From VBAS01 sp035764525 (lineage in GTDB: Bacteria; Bacteroidota; Bacteroidia; Chitinophagales; Chitinophagaceae): a DNA stretch of 8,293 nucleotides. Within the stretch, counting starts at the first letter, position 1; every line of letters starts with the position of its first letter. Shown here in pieces: positions 1 through 6,621 of the stretch. The stretch spans positions 1 through 8,293 of the forward strand of contig DASTZB010000187.1 of assembly GCA_035764525.1 (NCBI GenBank). Reading direction: 5' to 3'. The position numbers and the translations under genes are program-made. Under the pieces are notes generated by a model, which did not search any database, was not told the origin of the DNA, and saw only the letters and a program-made list of their open reading frames with translations.

Positions 1-2
1 GC

Positions 3-971
3 CAAACATTAAAAGCAACTCTTTGTCATAATAAATCTCAATTAGATGAATTTGATAATTTATTTAATGAATACTGGAAAAAGTTAGAGAAAGCTATTGA
101 CGCCAAAACAAAAGGAGACCCAAAAATTAAAACTGCTTTTCAGCAACAGGCATCTTACAAAGCGTTAAAGAAATGGTTGCATGGAAACGGCAATAATGAA
201 ACTGAAGAAACTGCCACCTACAGCATACAGGAAACTCTTTTACGAAAAGATTTTTCAACTGTTCCCGAAGATGAAGTGGAAGAACTGATGCAAACAATAA
301 AAGCAATTGCAAAAAGATTAGCAGCCAAAACAAACAGGCGATATGAATTTTCATACAAAACAGATATGCCCGATCTGAGAAAAACGCTTCGGAAAAATTT
401 ACGTCGCGGTGGAGAGTTACTTGATATTGTACATCGAAAACCGCAACGCAATCGTTTAAAACTAGTTTTGCTTTGTGATGTGAGCAGGTCGATGGATTTG
501 TATTCAGCCTTTTTAATTCAATTCATGTATGCGTTTCATCAAGTTTATAGAAGAATGGAAACTTTTGTTTTCAGTACATCCTTAAAAAGAATTACTTCTC
601 TCTTAAAGCAGAAAAACTTTCAGGATGCAATGCAATTATTGAGTATTGAAAACAATGGCTGGAGTGGCGGCACAAGAATCGGCGAATCATTAGATTCATT
701 TGTAAAAGGCTATGGGAAGAAAATGATCGATTCAAAAACTATTGTTATTATATTAAGTGATGGTTGGGATACCGGCAATATCGACCTGATCAAACAAAAT
801 ATGAAGTTTATCCATGCAAGATCAAAAAAACTGATCTGGCTAAATCCGCTTGCAGGTTTTGAAGATTATAAACCGCATGTTTCAGCAATGAAAGCAGCGT
901 TACCTTTTATCGATGTATTTGCCGCGGTACACAATGTGGAGAGCTTGAAAAAGCTTGGTAGATGGTTATGA
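3..971 (+). CDS. coxE: CoxE-like VWA-domain protein, molybdenum hydroxylase maturation factor (5' end outside window)
   Basis: The frame is open from base 3 to the TGA at 969-971, so the gene enters from the left; a TTG at 177 lies inside it and is not the real start. About 322 residues are visible. The C-terminal part is a von Willebrand A domain of the CoxE type: the metal-site motif DVSRS is encoded at 477-491, the metal-site Thr of GGTRIG at 672-674, and the third metal-site Asp in LSDGWDTG from 753. Ahead of it is the family's DLRKTLRKNLRRGGE stretch (about 366-416). In Oligotropha carboxidovorans CoxE works with the AAA+ protein CoxD to finish the active site of CO dehydrogenase; related pairs sit beside other molybdenum hydroxylases. 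I infer the same role for the enzyme encoded at 2869-5538, and a MoxR/CoxD ATPase gene just left of the window. Family assignment is strong; the exact biochemical step is inferred. Confidence 0.88.
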   Translation, partial: QTLKATLCHNKSQLDEFDNLFNEYWKKLEKAIDAKTKGDPKIKTAFQQQASYKALKKWLHGNGNNETEETATYSIQETLLRKDFSTVPEDEVEELMQTIKAIAKRLAAKTNRRYEFSYKTDMPDLRKTLRKNLRRGGELLDIVHRKPQRNRLKLVLLCDVSRSMDLYSAFLIQFMYAFHQVYRRMETFVFSTSLKRITSLLKQKNFQDAMQLLSIENNGWSGGTRIGESLDSFVKGYGKKMIDSKTIVIILSDGWDTGNIDLIKQNMKFIHARSKKLIWLNPLAGFEDYKPHVSAMKAALPFIDVFAAVHNVESLKKLGRWL

Positions 972-1577
972 GTTTTCCAACGCATCATAATCTTCTTGTG
1001 TATCAATATCAATTTTGCCTTCCGGAAATAATATTGTCGCCACATCATTCATATTTTGCTGGATAATATTTCTTGCACCGATATCTCCTTTTACTTTCGC
1101 CAGTTCGCGAAAATATTTTTTATGAAAAAGAGCAGGCGGCCCGATCGATCCTCCATAGTTACAGGTAACAATTTGCTTTGTTGTTTTTTGTTGTGTGGTT
1201 ATCAATTCATTTAAAACTAATGAAGAGATGTGAGGCTGATCACAAACCATAAAGATCACGGCATCTATGTATGGTTTAATTTTCAATAGAGTCCCCAAAC
1301 CCAATCTGACAGAAGAAGCCATTCCTTCTTCCCAATCTTTATTTATTACTACATTAACTTTTTCATTATTGATCTTGTTTTGAAACAGATCAGCATTTTT
1401 ACCCAGAATAACAACCACTGCATCTGCCTTCGTGTTGATCGCCTCATTCACTGAATGACCCAATAAAGTTTTTCCATGATACTGCAGTAACTGCTTTGGT
1501 TTTCCCAAACGGGTTGAAGCACCTCCTGCCAGGATAACTATGCCACAACTATGCACTATATAATCCGCAGATGACAA
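966..1577 (-). CDS. mocA: MocA/MobA-like molybdenum cofactor cytidylyltransferase
   Basis: A 203-residue nucleotidyltransferase of the MobA-like NTP-transferase family. Visible signatures are the nucleotide-binding LAGGASTRLGKPKQ at residues 16-29, EGMASSVRLG at 84-93, the metal-binding VCDQP at 111-115, GPPALF at 146-151, KGDIGARN at 163-170 and DIDTQEDYDAL at 190-200. Proteins of this kind beside xdhC attach CMP to molybdopterin to make the cytosine dinucleotide cofactor used by xanthine-oxidase-family enzymes; a GMP-transferring MobA is less likely given the neighbours. The stop of xdhC is only 6 bases upstream and in the same frame, so the start must be the TTG at 1577-1575 or the GTG at 1556-1554; no ATG fits. 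The GTG would put the start four residues before the GIVILAGG core, which is usual for the family. Translation is probably coupled to xdhC. The stop overlaps the convergent coxE stop. Confidence 0.87.
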   Translation of the reverse strand: MSSADYIVHSCGIVILAGGASTRLGKPKQLLQYHGKTLLGHSVNEAINTKADAVVVILGKNADLFQNKINNEKVNVVINKDWEEGMASSVRLGLGTLLKIKPYIDAVIFMVCDQPHISSLVLNELITTQQKTTKQIVTCNYGGSIGPPALFHKKYFRELAKVKGDIGARNIIQQNMNDVATILFPEGKIDIDTQEDYDALENS

Positions 1578-1583
1578 CTTAAT

Positions 1584-2744
1584 TTATGATTTAGAAGATA
1601 GCTTTACTTTCTCAATTATCGTGGCTGATCGTGGATGGATCACCTCATTGATTGTTCGTAATGATTGAACATCTTTACCTGCAAACAAAGCTTTTATTTC
1701 TGCCAGTATTGATACAGCAATCTCTTCGGACGTTTCTGCGCCAATATCTAGACCAACAGGACTATGAAGTACAGATAATTGTTGTTCAGTAAAAGTTAAC
1801 CCTTCATCTTTTAATTCATTCAGCATCCGTTCTCTTTTTTTCTTTGGACCCAACATGCCGATGTATGCTACATTTTTATTCAGCAATTGCTTCAGCATTG
1901 CCATATCATAATTGTAATTATGCGTCATCAACAGAAAAACGGTATGTTCGTCAATAGTTATTTGCTCAAGTACTAGTTCAGGTTTTGACACCAAGACCTG
2001 GCATGCACTCATAAATCTTTCCTTTTTTGCATAGTTGGCCCGGCCATCTATCACGATTGCTTCCCATCCAAGAATGTCAGCCATGTCCACTACGGGCATT
2101 GCATCATTTCCTGCACCGATGATAATAACGGCAATAGGAGGTTTTATTACTTCAACAAAAGCAGTAAGATTATGATTTTCTGAAATATAATTTTTGAAAG
2201 AAGTATTTTGATCTACCAATGCCTCCTTTGCATCGGCAAGTAAAACATCTTTGAGAACGGGTGTATGCTCAATGAGACTTCCATCTTCTTTTAATAACAA
2301 ACAGGTTCCATGCTGGAGGTCTTTTTTATCCTGCAGTGAAAACAAGGTTATTAAAACACCGGTTTGTCTTTTTTCGTTTACTGCATTTAAATATTGTATT
2401 GGATTATTTGGATTTGAAATATCAATAGGCTCTATTAAAACTTGAATAATGCCATTACACCCCAAACCCACACCAAATTTTGCATCGTCATCATCCATTG
2501 TATCATAAGTAACCAGCCTGGATCGTTTTTCACTCATCACAAGCAAGGCTTTTCTTAGTGCATCTCCTTCCAAACATCCACCACTGATGGCGCCGGTGAG
2601 TTGGCCATCGTCTTCGATCAGCATCCGGGCACCGGGCCTGCGATATGATGAACCTTCCACATGCACAACGGTCGCTAAAGCTGTTTGTTTTCCAAGTTTC
2701 TGTGCTTCGCCAAATGCCTTTAATATATCCCGGATCTCTTTCAT
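1584..2744 (-). CDS. xdhC: XdhC/CoxI-family molybdenum cofactor maturation protein
   Basis: A full-length 386-residue protein with both halves of the family. The N-terminal XdhC/CoxI domain has GSSYRRPGARM (31-41), GAISGGCLEGD (51-61, with Cys57) and GLGCNG (93-98). The C-terminal Rossmann domain has IIGAGNDAMPV (208-218), THNYNYD (274-280), GMLGPKKKRERM (296-307) and the strongly conserved block HSPVGLDIGAETSEEIA (327-343). XdhC proteins bind the molybdenum cofactor, promote its sulfuration and hand it to the apo-enzyme; E. coli PaoD and the CoxF/CoxI proteins are relatives. It lies head-to-head with the hydroxylase operon and directly ahead of the mocA-like gene, so modification and delivery of the cofactor appear to be co-expressed. 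The ATG at 2744-2742 gives a normal N terminus (MKEIRDILKAF). The residues separating the two domains (about 110-200) look poorly conserved and probably form the linker region. Confidence 0.93.
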   Translation of the reverse strand: MKEIRDILKAFGEAQKLGKQTALATVVHVEGSSYRRPGARMLIEDDGQLTGAISGGCLEGDALRKALLVMSEKRSRLVTYDTMDDDDAKFGVGLGCNGIIQVLIEPIDISNPNNPIQYLNAVNEKRQTGVLITLFSLQDKKDLQHGTCLLLKEDGSLIEHTPVLKDVLLADAKEALVDQNTSFKNYISENHNLTAFVEVIKPPIAVIIIGAGNDAMPVVDMADILGWEAIVIDGRANYAKKERFMSACQVLVSKPELVLEQITIDEHTVFLLMTHNYNYDMAMLKQLLNKNVAYIGMLGPKKKRERMLNELKDEGLTFTEQQLSVLHSPVGLDIGAETSEEIAVSILAEIKALFAGKDVQSLRTINEVIHPRSATIIEKVKLSSKS

Positions 2745-2868
2745 ACTTAAATTTACAATTATTAAAACAACTGCTTATTGACAATGGTTATAACCGGTAA
2801 AAATAATTTCCTATTGAGTAAATTGGGTTATTCGTAACTTAATAGCCTCTATTATCAAACTACTTCTT
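2745..2868. promoter_or_regulatory. Divergent regulatory region between xdhC and the hydroxylase operon
   Basis: These 124 bases must hold the promoters for both directions. On the + strand two weak candidates are visible: TTG at 2814-2816 followed after 18 bases by TAACTTAA (2835-2842), a partial match to the Bacteroidota TAnnTTTG box; and TTGACA at 2778-2783 followed after 18 bases by AATAAT (2802-2807), resembling the classical sigma-70 pattern that this phylum does not normally use. No clear minus-strand promoter stands out. The existence of promoters follows from the gene layout; the individual boxes are guesses. Confidence 0.5.
2786..2798. promoter_or_regulatory. Palindrome GGTTATAACC, possible operator
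   Basis: Bases 2786-2795 read GGTTATAACC, a perfect 10-base palindrome, and overlap a second one, ACCGGT, at 2793-2798. The site is near the middle of the divergent intergenic region and falls between the two halves of a possible + strand promoter, where a repressor or activator could control both units. No regulator gene is in the window. A palindrome of this length can arise by chance in AT-rich DNA. Confidence 0.25.
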
Positions 2869-3342
2869 ATGGCATCTTACAATTTATCTATTAACGGAAA
2901 AATTTATAAGGTAGAAGCTGATCCAAAAATGCCTTTGCTTTGGGTTATTCGTGAACTCGCAGGTTTACAAGGAACCAAGTACGGTTGTGGTATGGCGCAA
3001 TGCGGCGCATGTACAGTACATCTGAATGGTAATCCTGTTCGTTCATGCACACTACCGGTTTCTGCTGCAGCAAAACAAACTATCACAACCATTGAAGGGC
3101 TCTCAGATGATAACACTCATGCAGTGCAAAAAGCGTGGCTGGCGGAGCAAGTGCCTCAATGTGGTTATTGCCAAAGCGGACAAATAATGGCAGCTGCGGC
3201 TCTCTTAAAGAAAAACCCCAATCCTACTGACCAGGATATTGATACGGCAATGGTCGGGCATATCTGTCGTTGCGGAACTTATCCCCGTATTCGCAAAGCG
3301 ATAAAAACTGCCGCACAAATTATGGCCAAAGCTTCTAACTAA
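2869..3342 (+). CDS. iorA: [2Fe-2S] iron-sulfur subunit of xanthine-dehydrogenase-family hydroxylase (IorA/CoxS type)
   Basis: A complete 157-residue small subunit carrying two [2Fe-2S] clusters. The plant-ferredoxin-like N-terminal domain has Cys40, Cys45, Cys48 and Cys60 (CGMAQCGAC, then a distal Cys). The helical C-terminal domain has the other four ligands, Cys98 and Cys101 (QCGYCQSGQ) and Cys133 and Cys135 (HICRCGTYPRIRKA). This passes electrons from the molybdenum site of its partner to an outside acceptor. It has no signal peptide, so if the enzyme is periplasmic it must be carried through Tat folded onto the large subunit. The ATG follows an AT-rich leader without a Shine-Dalgarno sequence, as is normal in this phylum. 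The large-subunit gene starts 18 bases after its stop. Domain and cluster assignment is near certain; IorA rather than CoxS is chosen from the partner and the missing FAD subunit. Confidence 0.93.
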   Translation: MASYNLSINGKIYKVEADPKMPLLWVIRELAGLQGTKYGCGMAQCGACTVHLNGNPVRSCTLPVSAAAKQTITTIEGLSDDNTHAVQKAWLAEQVPQCGYCQSGQIMAAAALLKKNPNPTDQDIDTAMVGHICRCGTYPRIRKAIKTAAQIMAKASN

Positions 3343-3360
3343 TCTAAAAACTGAATTGAC

Positions 3361-5538
3361 ATGCAAACCACAGATAAAAATTTATCACGCAGAAATTTTA
3401 TCCGCATCAGCGGGATGACCGGCGCGGCATTAACGATCGGTTATGCAATGCCATCATTAGCAAATGAAGCAGCAGAAATTCTTACTGCACAAAAGGCAGT
3501 TGAGCAAGGTATTGAACTCACTGCATGGATATCGATCGATAAAACTGGTAAAGTAACGATCTTGAATCATCGTTCTGAAATGGGCCAAGGTTCTTTCCAG
3601 GCAGTGCCGCAAATGATCGCCGAAGAATTAGAAGTATCTCTTGACAATGTAAACATAGGATTTGCCCCGGGTCATCAAAGCAAATTCGGTAGTCAATCAA
3701 CAGGGGGAAGCTCCACTGTTCGTGGTGCTTATAAAACTTTGCTTCGCACCGGCGCCACTGCAAGAGAAATGCTGATCGAAGCTGCAGCAAAAAAATGGAA
3801 TGTAAATAAGAATGAATGTTATGCTGAAAATGGTTTTGTAATTCATAAACCAAGTGGAAAAAAACTTGGTTATGGAGAATTAGTCGAAGATGCGTCAAAA
3901 CTTACTCCACCAAAAGATGTAAAATTAAAAAGACGTGAAGCGTATAAGATCGTTGGCAAGCCATTAGCAAGACAGGACAATCCTAATAAAATAAATGGTA
4001 AAGCACAGTTTGGACTGGATGTAAAAATTCCGGGAATGATGTATGCGGTTGTTGAACGCAGTCCACGCTTCCGTGGTAAAGTAAAAAGCTTTGATGATAT
4101 AGCTGCGAAAAAAATTCCAGGAGTAAAAAATGTTGTCAAAGTATCCAGACCCGTTTTCGCTTATGAATTTGAAGGGGTCGCTGTGGTTGCCGATTCGCTT
4201 TGGGCTGCAATTGAAGGTCGCAAAGCATTAAAAGTTGAATGGGATGATGCAGGGTTTGAGCATTTAAGTACAGAGCAACTTTATGCTCGTATGAAAGAAG
4301 ATCTGAAAAAACCAATTTTATCACAACGTACTGGCGGTAATGCCGAAGCAGCATTTCAAAAATCTGATAAAAAAGTTGAAGCGATATACGAAACTCCGTA
4401 CGAGTCTCATAGTTGTATGGAGCCTTTGAATTGCACTGCACATGTGCAGGGTGATAAAGTTGAAATATGGGGACCGATACAAGCCCCTGACTGGATCCAG
4501 CAAGACGTAAGTGGAAGATTAAAAGTAAAGCCGGAAAATGTGAAGGTAAACATGACCTTCCTTGGTGGTGGCTTTGGAAGAAAGGCTTTCATGGATTACA
4601 CATACGAAGCAGTCTTGCTTTCAAAAGAATTAAATGCACCGGTACAAGTCGTATGGACCCGCGAAGATGATACAACCCAGGGACCTTTTCGCCCTGGTGC
4701 AGTTTATGAATGCAAAGGAAGCATTGGCAACGGCAGAATAAGTTCTTTTGCTGCAAAAATGGCGGCACAAAACATGAATCATCAATGGTCGCCGGTTCCA
4801 GATAAAACTTCCTTTAATGATAGTGATATTGAAGGTTTCGCAGCAAGTTATTTTGATAATATTACTAACTACAGTTTTGGCGATGTACCCACTGAGTCAC
4901 CAATACCAGTGATGTGGTGGCGTTCAGTTTATTCGTCCACCAATGGTTTTGCTTACGAAAGTTTTATTGATGAATTAGCAGTTGCAGCCGGAAAAGATCC
5001 ACTTGAATTCAGAAAATCTCATTTGGGTGGTGAGAAAGGAGAACGTTACATTGCCATACTTGAAAAACTTGGTGAATTAACCAGTTGGAAAGACAAAAAG
5101 AAAAATGATGGTTGGGGTGTTGCCATCACAGAATGTTTCAGCAGTATTGTTGGAGAAGCCGTGAAAGTTTCAAAAAATGCAGCGGGTAAATTAAAAATTG
5201 ATAAAGTAATCGCAGTGATGGATTGCGGCTGGTATGTAAATCCTGATATTATTCGGGCACAGGTGGAAGGAAGTATTGTAATGGCTTACGGAGCAGCGGC
5301 TGTTCATGAAACACATTTCATGGATGGCAAAGCAGTGGAGACAAATTTTCATCAATACAAAATGCCTCGTATTCCTGACATTCCTGAAATAGAAGTTCAT
5401 ATTATGGAAAATGATGAAAAGCCGGGTGGAGTTGGTGAACCGGGATTACCGCCGTTTGCTCCTGCATTATGCAATGCAATTTTTGATCTTACAGGAAAAA
5501 GAATTAGAAAGCTTCCGTTTAATATGGACGAAGTATAA
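3361..5538 (+). CDS. iorB: Tat-exported molybdopterin-binding subunit of a FAD-less hydroxylase (IorB type)
   Basis: A 725-residue catalytic subunit. It opens with a twin-arginine signal (SRRNFIR, residues 9-15, then a hydrophobic stretch ending near SLA at 32-34), so the enzyme should act in the periplasm. Residues 70-135 hold a molybdopterin-binding segment (RSEMGQGSFQ, then GSQSTGGSSTVRGA), followed by the hammerhead domain (about 213-290), TPYESHSCMEP (345-355), GGGFGRK (402-408), WWRSVYSSTNGF (519-530) and the C-terminal GVGEPGLPPFAPA (690-702). Glu693 there matches the catalytic glutamate of the family. The CSFR loop of form I CO dehydrogenase is absent. The nearest characterised enzyme type is isoquinoline 1-oxidoreductase, which uses molybdopterin cytosine dinucleotide and no FAD. 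The family also oxidises N-heterocycles and aldehydes, so the substrate is unknown. It is the second gene of the operon with the [2Fe-2S] subunit. Confidence 0.9.
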   Translation: MQTTDKNLSRRNFIRISGMTGAALTIGYAMPSLANEAAEILTAQKAVEQGIELTAWISIDKTGKVTILNHRSEMGQGSFQAVPQMIAEELEVSLDNVNIGFAPGHQSKFGSQSTGGSSTVRGAYKTLLRTGATAREMLIEAAAKKWNVNKNECYAENGFVIHKPSGKKLGYGELVEDASKLTPPKDVKLKRREAYKIVGKPLARQDNPNKINGKAQFGLDVKIPGMMYAVVERSPRFRGKVKSFDDIAAKKIPGVKNVVKVSRPVFAYEFEGVAVVADSLWAAIEGRKALKVEWDDAGFEHLSTEQLYARMKEDLKKPILSQRTGGNAEAAFQKSDKKVEAIYETPYESHSCMEPLNCTAHVQGDKVEIWGPIQAPDWIQQDVSGRLKVKPENVKVNMTFLGGGFGRKAFMDYTYEAVLLSKELNAPVQVVWTREDDTTQGPFRPGAVYECKGSIGNGRISSFAAKMAAQNMNHQWSPVPDKTSFNDSDIEGFAASYFDNITNYSFGDVPTESPIPVMWWRSVYSSTNGFAYESFIDELAVAAGKDPLEFRKSHLGGEKGERYIAILEKLGELTSWKDKKKNDGWGVAITECFSSIVGEAVKVSKNAAGKLKIDKVIAVMDCGWYVNPDIIRAQVEGSIVMAYGAAAVHETHFMDGKAVETNFHQYKMPRIPDIPEIEVHIMENDEKPGGVGEPGLPPFAPALCNAIFDLTGKRIRKLPFNMDEV

Positions 5539-5560
5539 GAGTAAAAATTTTTTTATTTAC

Positions 5561-5592
5561 AAACCCGCATCAATTCGCTTTTGCGGGTTTTT
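5561..5592 (+). terminator. Intrinsic terminator of the hydroxylase operon, overlapping the cytochrome gene end
   Basis: AAACCCGCA (5561-5569) pairs with TGCGGGTTT (5582-5590) in a perfect 9-bp stem with a 12-base loop, followed by Ts to 5592. It begins 22 bases after the large-subunit stop. The right arm lies inside the last codons of the convergent cytochrome gene, whose TGA falls at 5572-5570 in the loop. On the minus strand the same hairpin follows the cytochrome stop but is trailed by an A-rich rather than T-rich run, so it is a better terminator for the + strand. Confidence 0.8.
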
Positions 5593-5989
5593 CTCTTTCG
5601 GTCTTTACTTGTGCAGGAGTGACGATCGGATATTTATTTCCCCAGCTATTCCTTACATAATTTAATACATCCGCAACTTGTTTATCGTCGAGATAATTCA
5701 GGGGATTCATGATCGCATTATATTTTTTACCATTTACAGTTATCTCTCCCGTTTGCCCGTTAAGGATATAACCAATATTCTTTTTAGCATCTTTTAAATA
5801 TGTTGTTTTTGCCAGCGGTGGATTCACTCCTTCCATTCCCTCACCATTTTCCATGTGGCAGTTCTGACAATAGAGTATATAAACTTCTTTACCTCTTTTC
5901 ATACTTTCCTGGAGATTTTTATCCTGGAATTTAGAGGCTAAAAAGATCGCTGGTACAAGGGCCCCGGTTAATAAAATTATTTTTCGCAT
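5570..5989 (-). CDS. Exported mono-heme c-type cytochrome
   Basis: A small class I cytochrome c. From the ATG at 5989-5987 it has 139 residues: a short basic start (MRK), a hydrophobic export or anchor segment (about residues 4-18), the heme site CQNCH at 41-45, a GVNPPLAKTTYL stretch after it, and a likely axial Met94 in NAIMNPLNYLDDKQVADVLNYV, which is the usual C-terminal helix. A TTG six codons upstream (6007) is also in frame, but it would lie only about a dozen bases from a good -7 promoter box, so the ATG is preferred. No lipobox is present. Its position beside a periplasmic, FAD-less molybdenum hydroxylase suggests it accepts electrons from that enzyme; cytochromes do this job for several IorB-type enzymes. 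It is transcribed separately and towards the hydroxylase, so the link is inferred, and a general respiratory role is possible. Confidence 0.87.
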   Translation of the reverse strand: MRKIILLTGALVPAIFLASKFQDKNLQESMKRGKEVYILYCQNCHMENGEGMEGVNPPLAKTTYLKDAKKNIGYILNGQTGEITVNGKKYNAIMNPLNYLDDKQVADVLNYVRNSWGNKYPIVTPAQVKTEREKPAKAN

Positions 5990-6018
5990 CAGTGAAGTTT
6001 TAGACAAAAGTTGAAGAT

Positions 6019-6026
6019 CAAAAATA
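6019..6026 (-). promoter_or_regulatory. Bacteroidota-type -7 box upstream of the cytochrome gene
   Basis: The minus strand reads TATTTTTG here, a full match to the TAnnTTTG consensus. Transcription would start near 6013, giving a leader of about 24 bases to the ATG at 5989. No TTG is found 17-23 bases upstream, so the -33 half is missing or degenerate. Confidence 0.45.
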
Positions 6027-6066
6027 CAGAAGATAGAATATAAATCTTCCTTAAAGGTTGTCTCTT

Positions 6067-6102
6067 AAAAAGAAAAAGGCTGCATATTTCTACGCAGCCT
6101 TT
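6067..6102 (-). terminator. Intrinsic terminator of the PepSY-like lipoprotein gene
   Basis: On the minus strand AAAGGCTGC (6102-6094) pairs with GCAGCCTTT (6083-6075) in a perfect 9-bp stem with a 10-base loop. The T-rich tail TTTTTCTTTTT follows, ending at 6067. It lies 44 bases after the stop of the gene at 6146-6439 and ahead of the cytochrome promoter, insulating the two units. Confidence 0.88.
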
Positions 6103-6145
6103 AACCACTCATAGGATTCGGGTGTATTTAGATCAAAATTCCTTC

Positions 6146-6439
6146 TTAATTATCTTCTTCTTCTTTTACTAATCCACCATTCGTATCAAATTCAGCCTTC
6201 ATTTTCTTTCCATTAACTACGAACTTGGCTTTATAGGTTTGTACATTATTCTCGTGTGCATCTTCCCATTTTACATCTGTAGCTGTGGAATATTTTGCAC
6301 TAAATGCTGTTTGAACCGCCGCAGGAACATCATTCTTGCTTAGTTCTTTGGTATCATTTGCATCTTTTGTATCATTATTACATGATTGTATTGCAAATAA
6401 TGAAAAGCTTAAAGCCATAATGAGAAATATTTTTTTCAT
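6146..6439 (-). CDS. PepSY-like periplasmic lipoprotein
   Basis: A 97-residue exported protein. The ATG at 6439-6437 gives a typical lipoprotein signal, MKK, a hydrophobic core and AIQSC with Cys20 as the lipidation site; an in-frame TTG at 6466 is rejected because it falls in the promoter. The rest forms one PepSY-like (DUF2874-type) unit: VPAAVQTAFSAKY (38-50), ATDVKWED (53-60), TYKAKF (68-73) and NGKKMKAEFDTNGGLV (76-91). The pattern of a helix, then an aromatic strand, then a strand ending in D-x-NG is characteristic of small Bacteroidota proteins whose function is not established; related PepSY domains are proposed to bind or inhibit periplasmic partners. It appears monocistronic, with its own promoter and terminator. 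The acidic tail (KEEEDN) and the Asp/Lys-rich spacer after Cys20 are notable. Confidence 0.82.
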   Translation of the reverse strand: MKKIFLIMALSFSLFAIQSCNNDTKDANDTKELSKNDVPAAVQTAFSAKYSTATDVKWEDAHENNVQTYKAKFVVNGKKMKAEFDTNGGLVKEEEDN

Positions 6440-6463
6440 ATACCCCGTTTTCTTTAATAATTG

Positions 6464-6494
6464 CAAATGTGATGCCGGAGGGATAGAGGGGCAA
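6464..6494 (-). promoter_or_regulatory. Bacteroidota-type promoter of the PepSY-like gene
   Basis: The minus strand has TTG at 6494-6492, a 20-base spacer, then CACATTTG at 6471-6464, which differs from TAnnTTTG at one fixed position. Transcription would begin near 6458, about 18 bases before the ATG at 6439, with an A-rich leader. This placement also rules out the TTG at 6466 as a start codon. Confidence 0.5.
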
Positions 6495-6621
6495 AAAATT
6501 ACTCAGTGAGTTTAAGTCTTTCAACAAATGGTTGCTCTTTTTAAGGGAAGTAATTGTAATTTCTTTATCGAACCGCTTGCCATTTGTGATTTTACTAGAA
6601 TATCTGATAAGTTTCAAATCA

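Noticed and set aside
177..971. TTG at 177 as the start of the VWA protein
   Set aside because: The frame stays open to the left edge and the upstream part has normal coding character, so this is only an internal Leu codon of a truncated gene.
3361..5538. Assignment of the large subunit as CO dehydrogenase CoxL
   Set aside because: The CSFR active-site loop and a CoxM gene are missing, and the N-terminal Tat signal and permuted domain order fit IorB-type proteins instead.
6525..6586. Inverted repeat CAAATGG (6525-6531) / CCATTTG (6580-6586)
   Set aside because: Seven bases separated by 48 with no T-run; too weak for a terminator and likely by chance.
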